Source: Paenibacillus lemnae (GTDB taxonomy: Bacteria > Bacillota > Bacilli > Paenibacillales > Paenibacillaceae). From it: a DNA stretch of 64,000 nt. The DNA lies in assembly GCF_012933385.1 (NCBI RefSeq), contig NZ_JABBPN010000015.1:1-64000 (forward strand), written 5' to 3'. The notes below the pieces were generated by a model. That model was not told where the DNA came from and did no database searches. It was given only the letters and a program-made list of their open reading frames with translations. Shown in pieces: positions 1-9,236 of the stretch; within the stretch, counting starts at the first letter, position 1, and each line of letters begins with the position of its first letter. The translations under genes and the position numbers were made by a program.

Positions 1-2300
1 CCCGCAGCAGCCGGCGCTGCATCGCCGCCGCGCTTACCACCGCCGCGCTTGCCGCCTTTGGCCCCGCCGCGCGCACCGCCATCACGGCCGCCAAAGCCCC
101 GGCCGCCTCCGCCAGTTCCGCCGCCGCGCTTGCCGCCCCGGCTTCCGCCTTCGCTGCGCGGCTTCATATCCACCATCTCAAAATCGATGGTGTGCTCGTC
201 CATGTTCACGTTCGCCACGCGAACCTTCACCTCATCGCCGATGCGGAACACCTTCGAGGTCCGCTCCCCGATTAGCGCCATATGCTGCTCATCAAAATGA
301 TAATAATCATCGGTCAGCGCACTGAGCCGGATCAGGCCTTCAACCGTATTTTCCAGCTCGATAAACATGCCGAAGCTTGTTACACTGCTGATCATGCCTT
401 CGAACTCTTCACCAATCTTATCCAGCATGTACTCAGCTTTCTTCAGCGCTTCTGTATCCCGCTCCGCATCTACTGCCACACGCTCGCGCTCGGAGGACTG
501 CTGAGCAATATCCGGCATTTTCTCACCGAGATACTCCTGGCGCTTCGGTGTCAGTGTGTTCCCGTTCTCGAACACCTCCCGGATGACCCGGTGAATGACA
601 AGATCGGGATACCGGCGGATCGGAGACGTAAAGTGCGAATAAAACTCTGCAGCGAGGCCAAAATGTCCTGTACTCTCCGCATCATACTTCGCCTGCTTCA
701 TCGACCGCAGCATCATCGTGCTGAGCACCGTCTGTTCCTTCGTACCCTGGATGTCCTCCAGCAGGTTTTGCAGCGCACGCGGATGCACCGAGTTGCCCCG
801 GCCCTTCACATGGTGTCCAAAATTGGCCGCGAACGCCATAAAGTTCTGCAGCTTCTCCGGGTCCGGATCCTCGTGAATCCGGTACAGGAACGGCACCTTC
901 AGCCAGTGGAAATGCTCGGCCACCGTCTCATTCGCCGCCAGCATGAACTCCTCGATGATCTGCTCCGCGATGGAACGCTCCCTTTTGACAATATCGATTG
1001 CCTTGCCGTTCTCGTCCACAATGACCTTGGATTCTACAAAATCAAAATCCACCGCACCGCGCCGCATCCGGCGGTCCCGCAGCTTCAGCGCCAGCTCGCG
1101 CATCAGACGGAAATCGTCGACCAGATCACTGTAACGCTCGATCAACTCCGGATCCTCATCAATGAGAATTTTGCGAACATTATTATATGTCATCCGCTCT
1201 TTGGTCTTGATCACACTGGTGAAAACATCATGCTTCACGACCTTCATCTGCTCGTTGAACTCCATCTCACAGGACAGCGTCAGGCGGTCCACTTGCGGAT
1301 TCAAGCTGCAAATGCCGTTCGACAAGCGGTGCGGCAGCATCGGAATAACCCGGTCTACCAAATACACGCTGCAGCCGCGGGCATATGCTTCACGGTCCAG
1401 CGCAGATCCTTCACGCACATAGTATCCAACGTCAGCAATATGAACGCCCAGCTTGTAGTTACCGTTCGGCAGACGCTCTACATTGACCGCATCATCCAGG
1501 TCCTTCGCATCCTCACCATCGATGGTGACAATGTTCTGACCGCGCAGATCGCGGCGGCCCTGCTGTTGAATCTCTTCTTCCGTGATCGAGCTTGGCGCCT
1601 GCTCTGCCTCTTCCGTCACCTCTTCCGGGAAGCTCTCCGGGAGCTGGTGCTTGCGGATAATAGACAAAATATCCACGCCCGGATCATCCTTGTGACCCAG
1701 CACCTCAACCACTTCGCCCTCTGCCGCAGCCCGTCCCTCCGGATAGCTGACCAGCTTCACAACGACCTTTTCGCCGTCTACAGCACCGTTCATCGCTTCA
1801 CGCGGGATAAAAATATCCCGGTTGATCCGCTTGTCATCCGGAATCACGAACCCGTATACCTCATGGTTCTGGAACACGCCAACCACCTGGGTCACCGAAC
1901 GGGTGACAATACGGATTACTTCGCCTTCCAGCTTGCCGCCGCCCTGGCTTTTGGAGCTCACACGCACCAGGACGATGTCGCCGTTCATGGCGCTTTTAAG
2001 ATCATTCGCATGGATGTATACATCCGGGTGCTCCCGGTCATCAGGAATGAGGAAGGCAAAGCCTTTCGCATGAGCCTGCACACGCCCGCGGAGCAAATCC
2101 ATCCGCTCCGGCACGCCGTAACGGTTGGTGCGGGTCAGAATGATTTTTCCGGACTGTTCCAATTCGTTCAACAGCTTCAAAAATTCACGGAACTCGCCCG
2201 CATCGCTAATCCCGAAGTGCTGCTCCAGTTCCTGGTACGTCATCGGCTTATAGGCGGTTTCCCGCATAAAATCAAGTAGGTTTTGTTCTGTTATCATCAT
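1..2300 (-). CDS. rnr: Ribonuclease R, 3' end outside the window
   Basis: Processive 3'-5' exoribonuclease of the RNB family, acting on structured RNA and, with tmRNA-SmpB, on stalled mRNAs. Translating the minus strand gives an N-terminal winged-helix-like segment, cold-shock-type OB domains, an RNB catalytic domain ([37 protein letters not shown]) and an S1 domain ([15 protein letters not shown]). It ends in a long Gly/Arg/Lys-rich tail that is still open at position 1, so the stop lies outside. Two start codons are adjacent (2300 and 2297) behind GAGGTG; the second has the better spacing. The next gene upstream on this strand is secG, as in other Bacillales. Identification is firm; only the start choice and the tail end are open. 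Confidence 0.96.
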   Translation of the reverse strand, partial: MMITEQNLLDFMRETAYKPMTYQELEQHFGISDAGEFREFLKLLNELEQSGKIILTRTNRYGVPERMDLLRGRVQAHAKGFAFLIPDDREHPDVYIHANDLKSAMNGDIVLVRVSSKSQGGGKLEGEVIRIVTRSVTQVVGVFQNHEVYGFVIPDDKRINRDIFIPREAMNGAVDGEKVVVKLVSYPEGRAAAEGEVVEVLGHKDDPGVDILSIIRKHQLPESFPEEVTEEAEQAPSSITEEEIQQQGRRDLRGQNIVTIDGEDAKDLDDAVNVERLPNGNYKLGVHIADVGYYVREGSALDREAYARGCSVYLVDRVIPMLPHRLSNGICSLNPQVDRLTLSCEMEFNEQMKVVKHDVFTSVIKTKERMTYNNVRKILIDEDPELIERYSDLVDDFRLMRELALKLRDRRMRRGAVDFDFVESKVIVDENGKAIDIVKRERSIAEQIIEEFMLAANETVAEHFHWLKVPFLYRIHEDPDPEKLQNFMAFAANFGHHVKGRGNSVHPRALQNLLEDIQGTKEQTVLSTMMLRSMKQAKYDAESTGHFGLAAEFYSHFTSPIRRYPDLVIHRVIREVFENGNTLTPKRQEYLGEKMPDIAQQSSERERVAVDAERDTEALKKAEYMLDKIGEEFEGMISSVTSFGMFIELENTVEGLIRLSALTDDYYHFDEQHMALIGERTSKVFRIGDEVKVRVANVNMDEHTIDFEMVDMKPRSEGGSRGGKRGGGTGGGGRGFGGRDGGARGGAKGGKRGGGKRGGDAAPAAA

Positions 2301-2481
2301 TTCACCTCAAGGGGACTTACGTCTTAGTATGTTACGGTTAAATCAAAGTCTAATTCTATCCAACGTTTACCTATATATACCCATACCCTAGTATACACGA
2401 ATTTAATCCGGGGTATCCCGGGGGCAGCTGCGGGCACTAAGTATGATTCAATATCCATAATATGTATGTGTAATTGATATC

Positions 2482-2522
2482 AAAAAAACCCCCGCTCTCC
2501 CATAACTGAAAAAGCGAAGGTT
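2482..2522 (-). terminator. Rho-independent terminator after secG
   Basis: Read on the minus strand, the arm AACCTTCGCT pairs with AGCGGGGGTT (with G-U pairs) and is followed by a run of seven T. It starts 11 bp after the secG stop and separates secG from rnr. Confidence 0.8.
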
Positions 2523-2533
2523 TTATGTGTACA

Positions 2534-2758
2534 TTATTTCAATGCAGCAACTGCGATAGCCAGAATCATAAATCCGATAGCGACCACAACCGTGACGCGC
2601 TGCAGAACCAGATCCATACCGCGAGCTTTCGTTTTACCGAAAAGATGTTCAGCACCGCCGGAGATGGCACCTGCAAGACCTGCACTTTTACCTTTCTGAA
2701 GAAGAACGACCACGATCATCGCGATCGAGAAAACCACAAGCAGTACCTCTAAAAACAT
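2534..2758 (-). CDS. secG: SecG, protein-export membrane subunit
   Basis: Small subunit of the SecYEG translocon in the cytoplasmic membrane. The 74-residue product has two hydrophobic helices joined by a loop with the family hallmark [20 protein letters not shown], followed by [14 protein letters not shown] start at the ATG at 2758, whose product matches the usual SecG N-terminus and has AAGGTG 5 nt upstream. An in-frame GTG at 2773 would overlap its own AGGAGG and is unlikely. The gene has its own promoter and terminator. Confidence 0.95.
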   Translation of the reverse strand: MFLEVLLVVFSIAMIVVVLLQKGKSAGLAGAISGGAEHLFGKTKARGMDLVLQRVTVVVAIGFMILAIAVAALK

Positions 2759-2860
2759 GACCACACCTTCCACCTCCTAAACGAGTAAACATCTGCAAAT
2801 GTATGACAACAAAAAACCTGACAAAGTTGACAAAAGCATAAATGCATAAACAGTATTTTT

Positions 2861-2890
2861 ATTGTATCACAGCGTCTTGCAAGTTGACAA
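2861..2890 (-). promoter_or_regulatory. Sigma-A promoter of secG
   Basis: Minus strand: -35 TTGTCA (2885-2890) and -10 TACAAT (2861-2866), 18-bp spacer, about 100 nt upstream of the secG start. The long leader between promoter and start shows no clear structure. Confidence 0.7.
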
Positions 2891-3036
2891 GAAAAATGCG
2901 GTACAAGCTGGTGGGGTTTTCGCAATGATGGTAACGCATAAATTTCCCTTTGCAAAAAAACACATCCGCCCTTGTGCAACAGGGAGTTTTTCATGAGCAT
3001 GCATTACCCGCTCCGGTCAAATGTGAATATACATGC

Positions 3037-3507
3037 TCATGCCTGATCTGATGTCTGATGAACCACTCCGCTATTTCCCCCAATCACTCGAAAAGACCCT
3101 GTACTGAGCGCGACCATCTGGCCCTCGGCATCGGTAATGCGGGACTCCGCAGTCACAGAGCGTCGGGCTTCATGCACAATATGAGCTGTTACCCTCAGCT
3201 TTCCTTGCTTGGCCGGCATCACAAAATGCACATTCAAGTTGCTCGTCACCACAGATTCTTCAGGATGCTTCAGCATGACCACAATGCCCATCGCATTATC
3301 CATAAGGGAGGAGAGCACGCCGCCGTGCACAATGCCCATCAGATTGAGATGATGCGGCTGCGCCTCCAGCGTAACTATCACCGCTTTGTTGTCTGCTGAT
3401 TCCAGTTCACACCCCAGGTATCCCCAAAATGTCGCTGCAGCTGCTCTCGTCATCCCCTGAAGATAAGCTGTGTGTGACTCCGACTCCTGTCCATCCCCCT
3501 CCAACAT
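3037..3507 (-). CDS. PaaI-type hotdog-fold acyl-CoA thioesterase
   Basis: A 156-residue single hotdog domain of the PaaI/YbgC-like thioesterase group, expected to hydrolyse acyl-CoA thioesters in the cytoplasm. The signature is the HGGVLSSLMDNAMG helix start, followed by VVTSNLNVHFVMPA. The ATG at 3507 is chosen because AGGAGGTG lies 7 nt upstream; 12 extra codons further upstream are open but have no such site. Its substrate cannot be read from sequence. The fatty-acid locus next door (from 4.3 kb) makes an acyl-CoA role plausible, but about 770 bp of repeats separate them, so this is probably its own transcript. Confidence 0.8.
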   Translation of the reverse strand: MLEGDGQESESHTAYLQGMTRAAAATFWGYLGCELESADNKAVIVTLEAQPHHLNLMGIVHGGVLSSLMDNAMGIVVMLKHPEESVVTSNLNVHFVMPAKQGKLRVTAHIVHEARRSVTAESRITDAEGQMVALSTGSFRVIGGNSGVVHQTSDQA

Positions 3508-3592
3508 GACGCAGCACCTCCTTTTTGATTTGATTACTTGCACATACCCTTAGCGCCCGATGCCCGCCTGGTGGGAAATCCTCACATTCATC

Positions 3593-3791
3593 ATTAAGAC
3601 TGTTTTCCAATCTTATTTCTTCAAAAACAGAAGCCATTTTCCCAATAAGACTGATTTTCACGCTTATTTTTTCACTTTTCGCCCAAATCTACTCTGCAGC
3701 AAGTCATTCAGCGATTTTAAGATTGTTTTTCAACCTTAAACTTTACTGAACAGGAAAAATGAGACAAATAAGCTTGAAAAACAAGCTTATT
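3593..3791. repeat. Array of four 25-nt hairpins (10-bp arms, 5-nt loop)
   Basis: Four inverted repeats with the same size: 3593-3617, 3644-3668, 3716-3740 and 3767-3791. Left arms are ATTAAGACTG, AATAAGACTG, TTTAAGATTG and AATAAGCTTG; right arms are near-complements, perfect in the last unit (CAAGCTTATT). Loops are T-rich or A-rich. Centres are 51, 72 and 51 bp apart. No gene lies here (3508-4273). The units are not followed by regular T-runs, so they are not simply four terminators. Confidence 0.75.
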
Positions 3792-3934
3792 TCCAGCACG
3801 CCTCTAAACTGGCAGGCAAATGGCGGGCGGTCCGCCTTCAACCCTTTCCCACCCGCCGGCACAAACCTGTATTCTTTTGGTGCGGTCAGCCACGGTCAGC
3901 CTCGCCCGCACAATCAAGCACGGCAGCCTCACGC

Positions 3935-4280
3935 AGACTGACCTGCCCCCACAAACTGGCATCACCACCATGCCAACACGCCCACACACTGGGATAGATG
4001 CGAAGGCCTGCCTTTCTCCGGTCCGCACAAACTGGCCACATAGCGAAGGCCCTACCTTTCCTACGCCACCGGGTCGCTCCTCTCCCGCCCGCATCCTTAT
4101 GCCGGTGGTCCGCCCCTCTCCCGTCTGCATCCCTTATACCAGCAGCAGCCCGCCCTTTCTCCCATGCCCGCATCCCTATGCCGTCGGTGGCCCCCAAGCC
4201 TCTCCGCCTGATGTTCATCCACTACGCCACCGTGCCGCTCCCCCTACAGCCCGCCCGCATCCATTACGCCGCCCTACGGG
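3935..4280. repeat. Degenerate GC-rich tandem repeat next to the lcfA stop
   Basis: From about 4060 to 4275, about six imperfect units of 36-45 bp follow each other; on the minus strand units begin near GGCATAAGGATGCGGGCG or a variant. From 3935 to about 4060 there are imperfect units around CACAAACTGG and GCGAAGGCC. Proline-rich reading frames cross the block on the plus strand, but they have no ribosome binding site or recognisable domain. I read this as a decaying minisatellite in the 3' region of the fad operon. Confidence 0.55.
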
Positions 4281-5944
4281 CCGCCCTCCTCTTCCTCCAG
4301 CAGCTTGCGCCGCAGCACCTTGCCGATCATCGTCTTGGGCAGCGAGTCGCGGAACACGTACACCCGCGGCACCTTGTACGCAGCCAGCTGGCTCCGGCAA
4401 AATATCTCAATATCTGCCGCATCCGGCTGCATCCCGTCCTTCAGCACGATGAATGCTTTTACCGTCTCGCCGCGATACGCATCTCTCGTACCGACCACGA
4501 CCGCTTCCTTCACGGAAGGATGCTCATACAGCACCTCCTCGATTTCTCGAGGATAGATGTTGTATCCGCTTGCGATAATCATATCCTTCTTCCGGTCGAT
4601 GATCCGAAAATACCCCTCCTCATCCATCACCGCCATATCCCCGGTGAACAGCCAGCCGCCACGGATCGTATCAAACGTCTCCTCCGGCCGGTTCCAGTAC
4701 CCCTTCATGACCTGCGGTCCCCTCACGATCAGCTCGCCCGGCTCCCCTATCGGCATCTCCTCTCCCGTATCCGGGTGGACGACCATCGCCTCCGTGTCCG
4801 GCATCGGCAGCCCGATCGTACCGGACTTGCGCCGCCCCCAGATCGGATTGACATGCGTCACGGGGGACGCCTCGGTCAGTCCGTATCCTTCGATCAGGCG
4901 GCCCTGGGTCAGCTTCTCAAACGTATCCTGCACCTCGGCCGGAAGACCCGCCGATCCGCTGATGCAGGCATTTAATGAAGATAAATTATATTTTTGAATC
5001 CGGGGATGGTGGATGAGCGCGATATACATGGTCGGTGCGCCCGGAAACAGCGTCGGTTTTCTTTTGCGAATGAGTTCCAGAATGAGATCCACCTCGAACC
5101 GCGGTACAAGCAGCAGCTCCCCTGCCCGGTAAATCGCCTGATTCAGCAGCACGGTTAGCCCGAACACATGAAAACAAGGAATCGCCGCCAGATACCGTTC
5201 CTTCCCATGCTCCACCTGATAACACCAGTGAGCGCTTTGCAGCGTATTCGCGATCAAGTTCAGATGACTCAGCATCACCCCTTTGGGCACGCCTGTCGTG
5301 CCTCCCGTGTACTGCAGCAGAGCGAGGTCTTTTTCGGCGTCGACTTTTTCACAAATCGGATCATCCAGGGCATGGTCCAGCAAATGCTTAAAAGAATGAA
5401 TAGTATCGCTGTAGCGGATGACGGGGAGCGGACCGCTTTTTTTGGCCTTGAGGGGATAGAGGAGGTTTTTCGGAAAAGGAAGATAATCCGGAATGGAGGT
5501 GATGATCATATGGCGCAGATTCGTCTCGCCCATCACTTTTTCCACTCTTGCTGAGAGCAAATCCAGCGTCACCATCACTTTCGCGCCGGAGTCCTTCATC
5601 TGATATGCGATCTCGCGCTCCACATACAGCGGATTCGTCATGACCGCCACGCCGCCAAGCAGCAGCACACCGTAATACGCAATAACCACCTGCGGACAAT
5701 TCGGCAGCATAATGGCCACCCGGTCTCCTTTGGAGATGCCGAGGCTTCGCAGCACGTGCGCCATTCGGTAAGACTGCTGCAGCAGCTGCTTGTAGCTGAT
5801 GGTTTTGCCCATAAAATAAAGCGCCGGCCGGTTAGGGTATTGTTGTGCGGACCGTACAAGAAATAAGGCCAAATTTTGTTTCGGATAGTCATACGTCGGG
5901 GCGACTTCAGCCGGATAAAACGGGAGCCAAGGCTTTGCCTGCAT
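4274..5944 (-). CDS. lcfA: Long-chain fatty-acid-CoA ligase
   Basis: Activates free fatty acids to acyl-CoA with ATP, the entry step of beta-oxidation. The 556-residue protein has the AMP-binding signature YTGGTTGVPKGVMLSH, the GYGLTEASPV motif, the hinge and adenylate motif GWLFTGDMAVMDEEGYFRI followed by DRKKDMIIASGYNIYP, and the C-terminal catalytic Lys in PKTMIGKVLRRKL. Size and motif order are those of FadD/LcfA. It is the last of five co-directional genes (fadF-fadN-fadA-fadE-lcfA), 93 bp after fadE. The chain-length preference is inferred. Confidence 0.93.
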   Translation of the reverse strand: MQAKPWLPFYPAEVAPTYDYPKQNLALFLVRSAQQYPNRPALYFMGKTISYKQLLQQSYRMAHVLRSLGISKGDRVAIMLPNCPQVVIAYYGVLLLGGVAVMTNPLYVEREIAYQMKDSGAKVMVTLDLLSARVEKVMGETNLRHMIITSIPDYLPFPKNLLYPLKAKKSGPLPVIRYSDTIHSFKHLLDHALDDPICEKVDAEKDLALLQYTGGTTGVPKGVMLSHLNLIANTLQSAHWCYQVEHGKERYLAAIPCFHVFGLTVLLNQAIYRAGELLLVPRFEVDLILELIRKRKPTLFPGAPTMYIALIHHPRIQKYNLSSLNACISGSAGLPAEVQDTFEKLTQGRLIEGYGLTEASPVTHVNPIWGRRKSGTIGLPMPDTEAMVVHPDTGEEMPIGEPGELIVRGPQVMKGYWNRPEETFDTIRGGWLFTGDMAVMDEEGYFRIIDRKKDMIIASGYNIYPREIEEVLYEHPSVKEAVVVGTRDAYRGETVKAFIVLKDGMQPDAADIEIFCRSQLAAYKVPRVYVFRDSLPKTMIGKVLRRKLLEEEEGGP

Positions 5945-6037
5945 ACAAAACCATCCCTTTCTCCTGTTTGCTGTACAGCCTGCTGCACTCCTGCTCCAGG
6001 GTCTGCCTGCATGCAGCAGGAGCGCCTTGCTGTTTGT

Positions 6038-7828
6038 TTACACGGTGTACCGCTCGCTCCGCACGACACGCTCACCGATGCTGCGCTTCAGGGCCACCGT
6101 ATTGACCGGCTGGGTGCGGGTCAGCTTCTTGAGGACCGACAGCTGCATTCGCAGCATGTCGCCGCTCGCCGCGCTGGTCAGAATCTCCTTGGCCAGGGCA
6201 TCCATCCGCTGCAGCGACTCATACACGAACACCTGCGTCATCTGGATCATAGGCAGCGCTTTTTCCTCCGAGGTACGAAGGATGTGCTTTCGGGTTCGGA
6301 GCAGAATGCTTTCCATGGCATACAGCTCGATCATCATATCTGCCAGGGATGAGAGGATTTCCTGTTCTTTCTCCAGCCGGGTGCCATAGGTTTGAACAGC
6401 GAGTCCGCCGGTAAGCAGAAAAATATGTTTGGCCATACTCAGCACATGGTCTTCCTGCTCCAGGGTTCCATCAAATGTCTGTCCCGGCACAAGCTGAAGC
6501 AGCTCACGCTGGAGACTTTCGGCTTTGGCAAGGAGCGCAATCTGCCCTTTCATAGCTTTTTTGAGCAATGTCCCGGGGATGAGCAGACGGTTAATCTCGT
6601 TCGTCCCTTCAAAAATCCGGTTGATCCGGGAGTCCCGGTAAATCCGTTCGATTTTGTACTCCTGAATGTAACCGCAGCCGCCGTGAATCTGCACTCCTTC
6701 ATCTGCGATCGCATCCAGTCCCTCGGACGTGAACACCTTGTTGATCGAGCACTCGATCGCATATTCTGCTATCGCAGCTGCCGCTGCTGCCCCTGCATCA
6801 CTGCCGCTGTCGTCGATATCCTGCATCGCCTCATCCAGCAGGCCGGCAGTCCGGTAGACCATACTCTCCATCACAAAAGCGGTCATGTTCATCTCGGCCA
6901 ACTTCTTACGGATCAGAGGGAAGCTGGAGATCGGCACGCCGAACTGTTTGCGCGTATTGGCGTACTTCACACTGAGCTCGATGCTCTCCTTCGCGCCCCC
7001 GACCGTTCCTGCTGCCAGCTTATACCGTCCAATGTTCAAAATATTAAAGGCAATGCGGTGTCCCTTGCCGATCTCGCCCAGCAGGTTGGCCGCCGGTACC
7101 TTTACATCCTCGAAGAACAAGGGCCGGGTGGAGGAGCCTTTAATGCCCATTTTTTTCTCCTCAGGTCCCAGGGTGAAGCCCTCCATGCCCTTCTCCACGA
7201 TGAATGCGGTAAAATGATCCCCGTCGATCTTGGCGTACACGATAAAAATATCCGCAAAGCCGGCATTCGTAATGTACAGCTTGGATCCGTTCAGCACATA
7301 GTGGCTGCCGTCGTCTGACAGCCGCGCTGTCGTCTTGGCGCTCAGCGCATCGGAGCCGGAGTCCGGTTCGGTGAGGCAGTATGCGGCGATTTTGGTGCCG
7401 GAAGCCAGGTCCGGAAGGTACCTTTCTTTCTGCTCCTTGCTCCCGAACAGCACAATCGGCAGTGTGCCGATGCCAACATGGGCACCAAACGAGAGCGCGA
7501 ACGACGAACCCCGGGCCAGGGCTTCCGTGATCAGGGCCGTGCTGACCTTATCCAGGCCAAGGCCGCCGTACGCTTCAGGCACATCTGCGCCGAGCAGACC
7601 CAGCTCACCGGATTTACGCAGCAGCTCCACAGTCAATCCATAGTCCAGCTTCTCGATGTCTTCATCTCTTGGTATCACCTCTCCGCTGATGAAATTCCGC
7701 ACCGTCTCGCCGATCATACGCTGCTCCTCTGTGAAATCCTCCGGGGTAAACAAACGGTCCATCTCCATGTTCTGAATCACAAAGCCGCCGCCGGCCAGCT
7801 TCGGCGGTCTCATCTCCTGCTCACTCAT
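6038..7828 (-). CDS. fadE: Acyl-CoA dehydrogenase (FadE type)
   Basis: FAD enzyme that introduces the 2,3 double bond into acyl-CoA and passes electrons to ETF. The 596-residue protein contains the usual N-terminal, middle (YCLTEPDSGSDALSAKT) and C-terminal domains, with the catalytic Glu region RINRIFEGTNEINRLLIPGT, plus a C-terminal extension of about 180 residues as in Bacillus FadE. The ATG at 7828 has AGGAGA 6-7 nt upstream and overlaps the end of fadA by 8 bp, which suggests translational coupling. The partner ETF (etfB, etfA) and the fadF oxidoreductase are in the same locus. Confidence 0.93.
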   Translation of the reverse strand: MSEQEMRPPKLAGGGFVIQNMEMDRLFTPEDFTEEQRMIGETVRNFISGEVIPRDEDIEKLDYGLTVELLRKSGELGLLGADVPEAYGGLGLDKVSTALITEALARGSSFALSFGAHVGIGTLPIVLFGSKEQKERYLPDLASGTKIAAYCLTEPDSGSDALSAKTTARLSDDGSHYVLNGSKLYITNAGFADIFIVYAKIDGDHFTAFIVEKGMEGFTLGPEEKKMGIKGSSTRPLFFEDVKVPAANLLGEIGKGHRIAFNILNIGRYKLAAGTVGGAKESIELSVKYANTRKQFGVPISSFPLIRKKLAEMNMTAFVMESMVYRTAGLLDEAMQDIDDSGSDAGAAAAAAIAEYAIECSINKVFTSEGLDAIADEGVQIHGGCGYIQEYKIERIYRDSRINRIFEGTNEINRLLIPGTLLKKAMKGQIALLAKAESLQRELLQLVPGQTFDGTLEQEDHVLSMAKHIFLLTGGLAVQTYGTRLEKEQEILSSLADMMIELYAMESILLRTRKHILRTSEEKALPMIQMTQVFVYESLQRMDALAKEILTSAASGDMLRMQLSVLKKLTRTQPVNTVALKRSIGERVVRSERYTV

Positions 7829-9023
7829 GCACAGTCTCCTTTCGTTCATGGACCTGGAACACCCCGGCAGCGCCCATCCCGCCGCCGATGCACATGCTCA
7901 CAACACCGCAGCCGCCGCCCCTTCGGGCTAGCTCCGACACCAGGCTGACCGTAAGCTTCGCCCCGGTACAGCCGAGCGGATGCCCGAGCGCGATGGCCCC
8001 GCCATTGACGTTAACTCTGCTCTCGTCGATGCCCAGTGCCTGAATAATGTGCAGGCACTGGGAAGCGAACGCCTCATTGATCTCGAAGAGGTCCACCTGC
8101 TCCATCGTAATCCCGGCCAGCTTCAGCGCCTTCGGGATCGCCTCCACCGGACCAACACCCATAATCTCCGGCGGGACACCGGCAAGCGCGAACGACCGGA
8201 AGGTCGCAAGCGGCGCCAGACCAAGCTCTTCCGCCTTCTCGCGGCTCATCAAGGCAAGGGCCGCGGCCCCGTCGCTCATCTGGGATGCATTGCCCGCGGT
8301 CACTGTACCGCCAAGGGCAAACGCCGGCGTAAGCCGCGCCAGGCCTTCCGGTGAGGTATCCGGTCTGATGCCTTCATCCTGATCCATGATGAACTCGCGC
8401 GTCTTGAGCTGTCCCTCTTCATCTGCAGCAATGAGCTTTACGGGGACCGGAACGATCTCCTCGCGGAACCGGCCCGCAGCCAGTGCCGCTGCCGCCTTGC
8501 GGTGACTCTCTGCGGCGAAGGCATCCTGCGCTTCCCGGCTGATGCCGAATCTTCTCGCCACCGCCTCGGCCGTGTGCCCCATGCCCATGTAAACCTCCGG
8601 CATCTCCTGCACGATGGCAGGATGCGGAGCCGGCCTGAAGCCGGTCATGGGCACATGGCTCATGCTCTCCACCCCGCCGGCAATGATCACGTCGGCGTGA
8701 CCGAGCATGATCCGCTCCGCGGCAAAAGCCACCGCCTGCAGTCCCGAAGCACAGAACCGGTTCACGGTCAGTGCCGGCACGGTCACCGGATATCCCGAAT
8801 ACAGCGAGATGATGCGCGCCACGTTCAGGCCCTGCTCCCCCTCAGGCATGGCGCAGCCGAGAATCACATCCTCGGCCATCTCCATGGTCAGCCCCGGCGC
8901 CCGGTGGATGACGGCCTGGAGCACGGCTTTGCCCAGATCCTCGACCCGCGTCTGGGCGAAGCTGCCCTTCACCGCTTTGCCGGCCGCCGTGCGCGCCAGG
9001 GATACAATGACTGCTTCTCTCAT
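7821..9023 (-). CDS. fadA: Acetyl-CoA acyltransferase (3-ketoacyl-CoA thiolase)
   Basis: Thiolytic cleavage of 3-ketoacyl-CoA, the last step of each beta-oxidation round. The 400-residue protein shows the nucleophilic Cys in VNRFCASGLQAV (about residue 91), the NEAFA motif, the active-site His in GGAIALGHPLGCTGA and the second Cys in SMCIGGGMGAAG. The ATG at 9023 is preceded by GAGAGGTGG; a frame open further upstream is discarded. Its stop overlaps the fadE start. Upstream fadN is 172 bp away, and that gap carries a tandem duplication of the fadN end. Confidence 0.95.
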   Translation of the reverse strand: MREAVIVSLARTAAGKAVKGSFAQTRVEDLGKAVLQAVIHRAPGLTMEMAEDVILGCAMPEGEQGLNVARIISLYSGYPVTVPALTVNRFCASGLQAVAFAAERIMLGHADVIIAGGVESMSHVPMTGFRPAPHPAIVQEMPEVYMGMGHTAEAVARRFGISREAQDAFAAESHRKAAAALAAGRFREEIVPVPVKLIAADEEGQLKTREFIMDQDEGIRPDTSPEGLARLTPAFALGGTVTAGNASQMSDGAAALALMSREKAEELGLAPLATFRSFALAGVPPEIMGVGPVEAIPKALKLAGITMEQVDLFEINEAFASQCLHIIQALGIDESRVNVNGGAIALGHPLGCTGAKLTVSLVSELARRGGGCGVVSMCIGGGMGAAGVFQVHERKETVHE

Positions 9024-9152
9024 GGCAAACCACCTCTCTTGCGATTGCGAATGTGTTTGCTTCGGGTTACGGGCTGCGGGGAATGAGCTTTCTTCGCCAT
9101 CCCTCTCCCCCAATCTCCTCTGCCCTGCGCCGTACCCTGACCTTGTGCCGCA

Positions 9153-9236
9153 TAGTTCCGCAGCGACTTATCTTTGGCCAGCCAGCATGTGCTGCCTAGT
9201 TCCGCAGCGGCTTGCCCTTGGCCAGCATGTGCTGCA
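9153..9236. repeat. 44-bp tandem duplication of the fadN 3' end
   Basis: Two head-to-tail copies starting TAGTTCCGCAGCG, at 9153 and 9197 (plus-strand view), both reaching GGCCAGCATGTGCTGC or a near copy. The second is the true end of fadN, including its stop; the first is an untranslated, slightly diverged copy just behind it. Confidence 0.75.

Noticed and set aside
282..2279. Plus-strand open frame of 665 codons opposite rnr
   Set aside because: It is the antisense shadow of rnr: no ribosome binding site, no domain, and the minus strand encodes a complete RNase R with catalytic motifs.
3593..3791. CRISPR array
   Set aside because: The repeats are palindromic, diverge between units, and spacers are of unequal length; no cas gene is present. 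The same applies to 25549-25686.
3820..4975. Plus-strand proline-rich frames of 210 and 325 codons
   Set aside because: They cross the GC-rich tandem repeat and the antisense strand of lcfA; composition is driven by the repeat and no start site or fold is visible.
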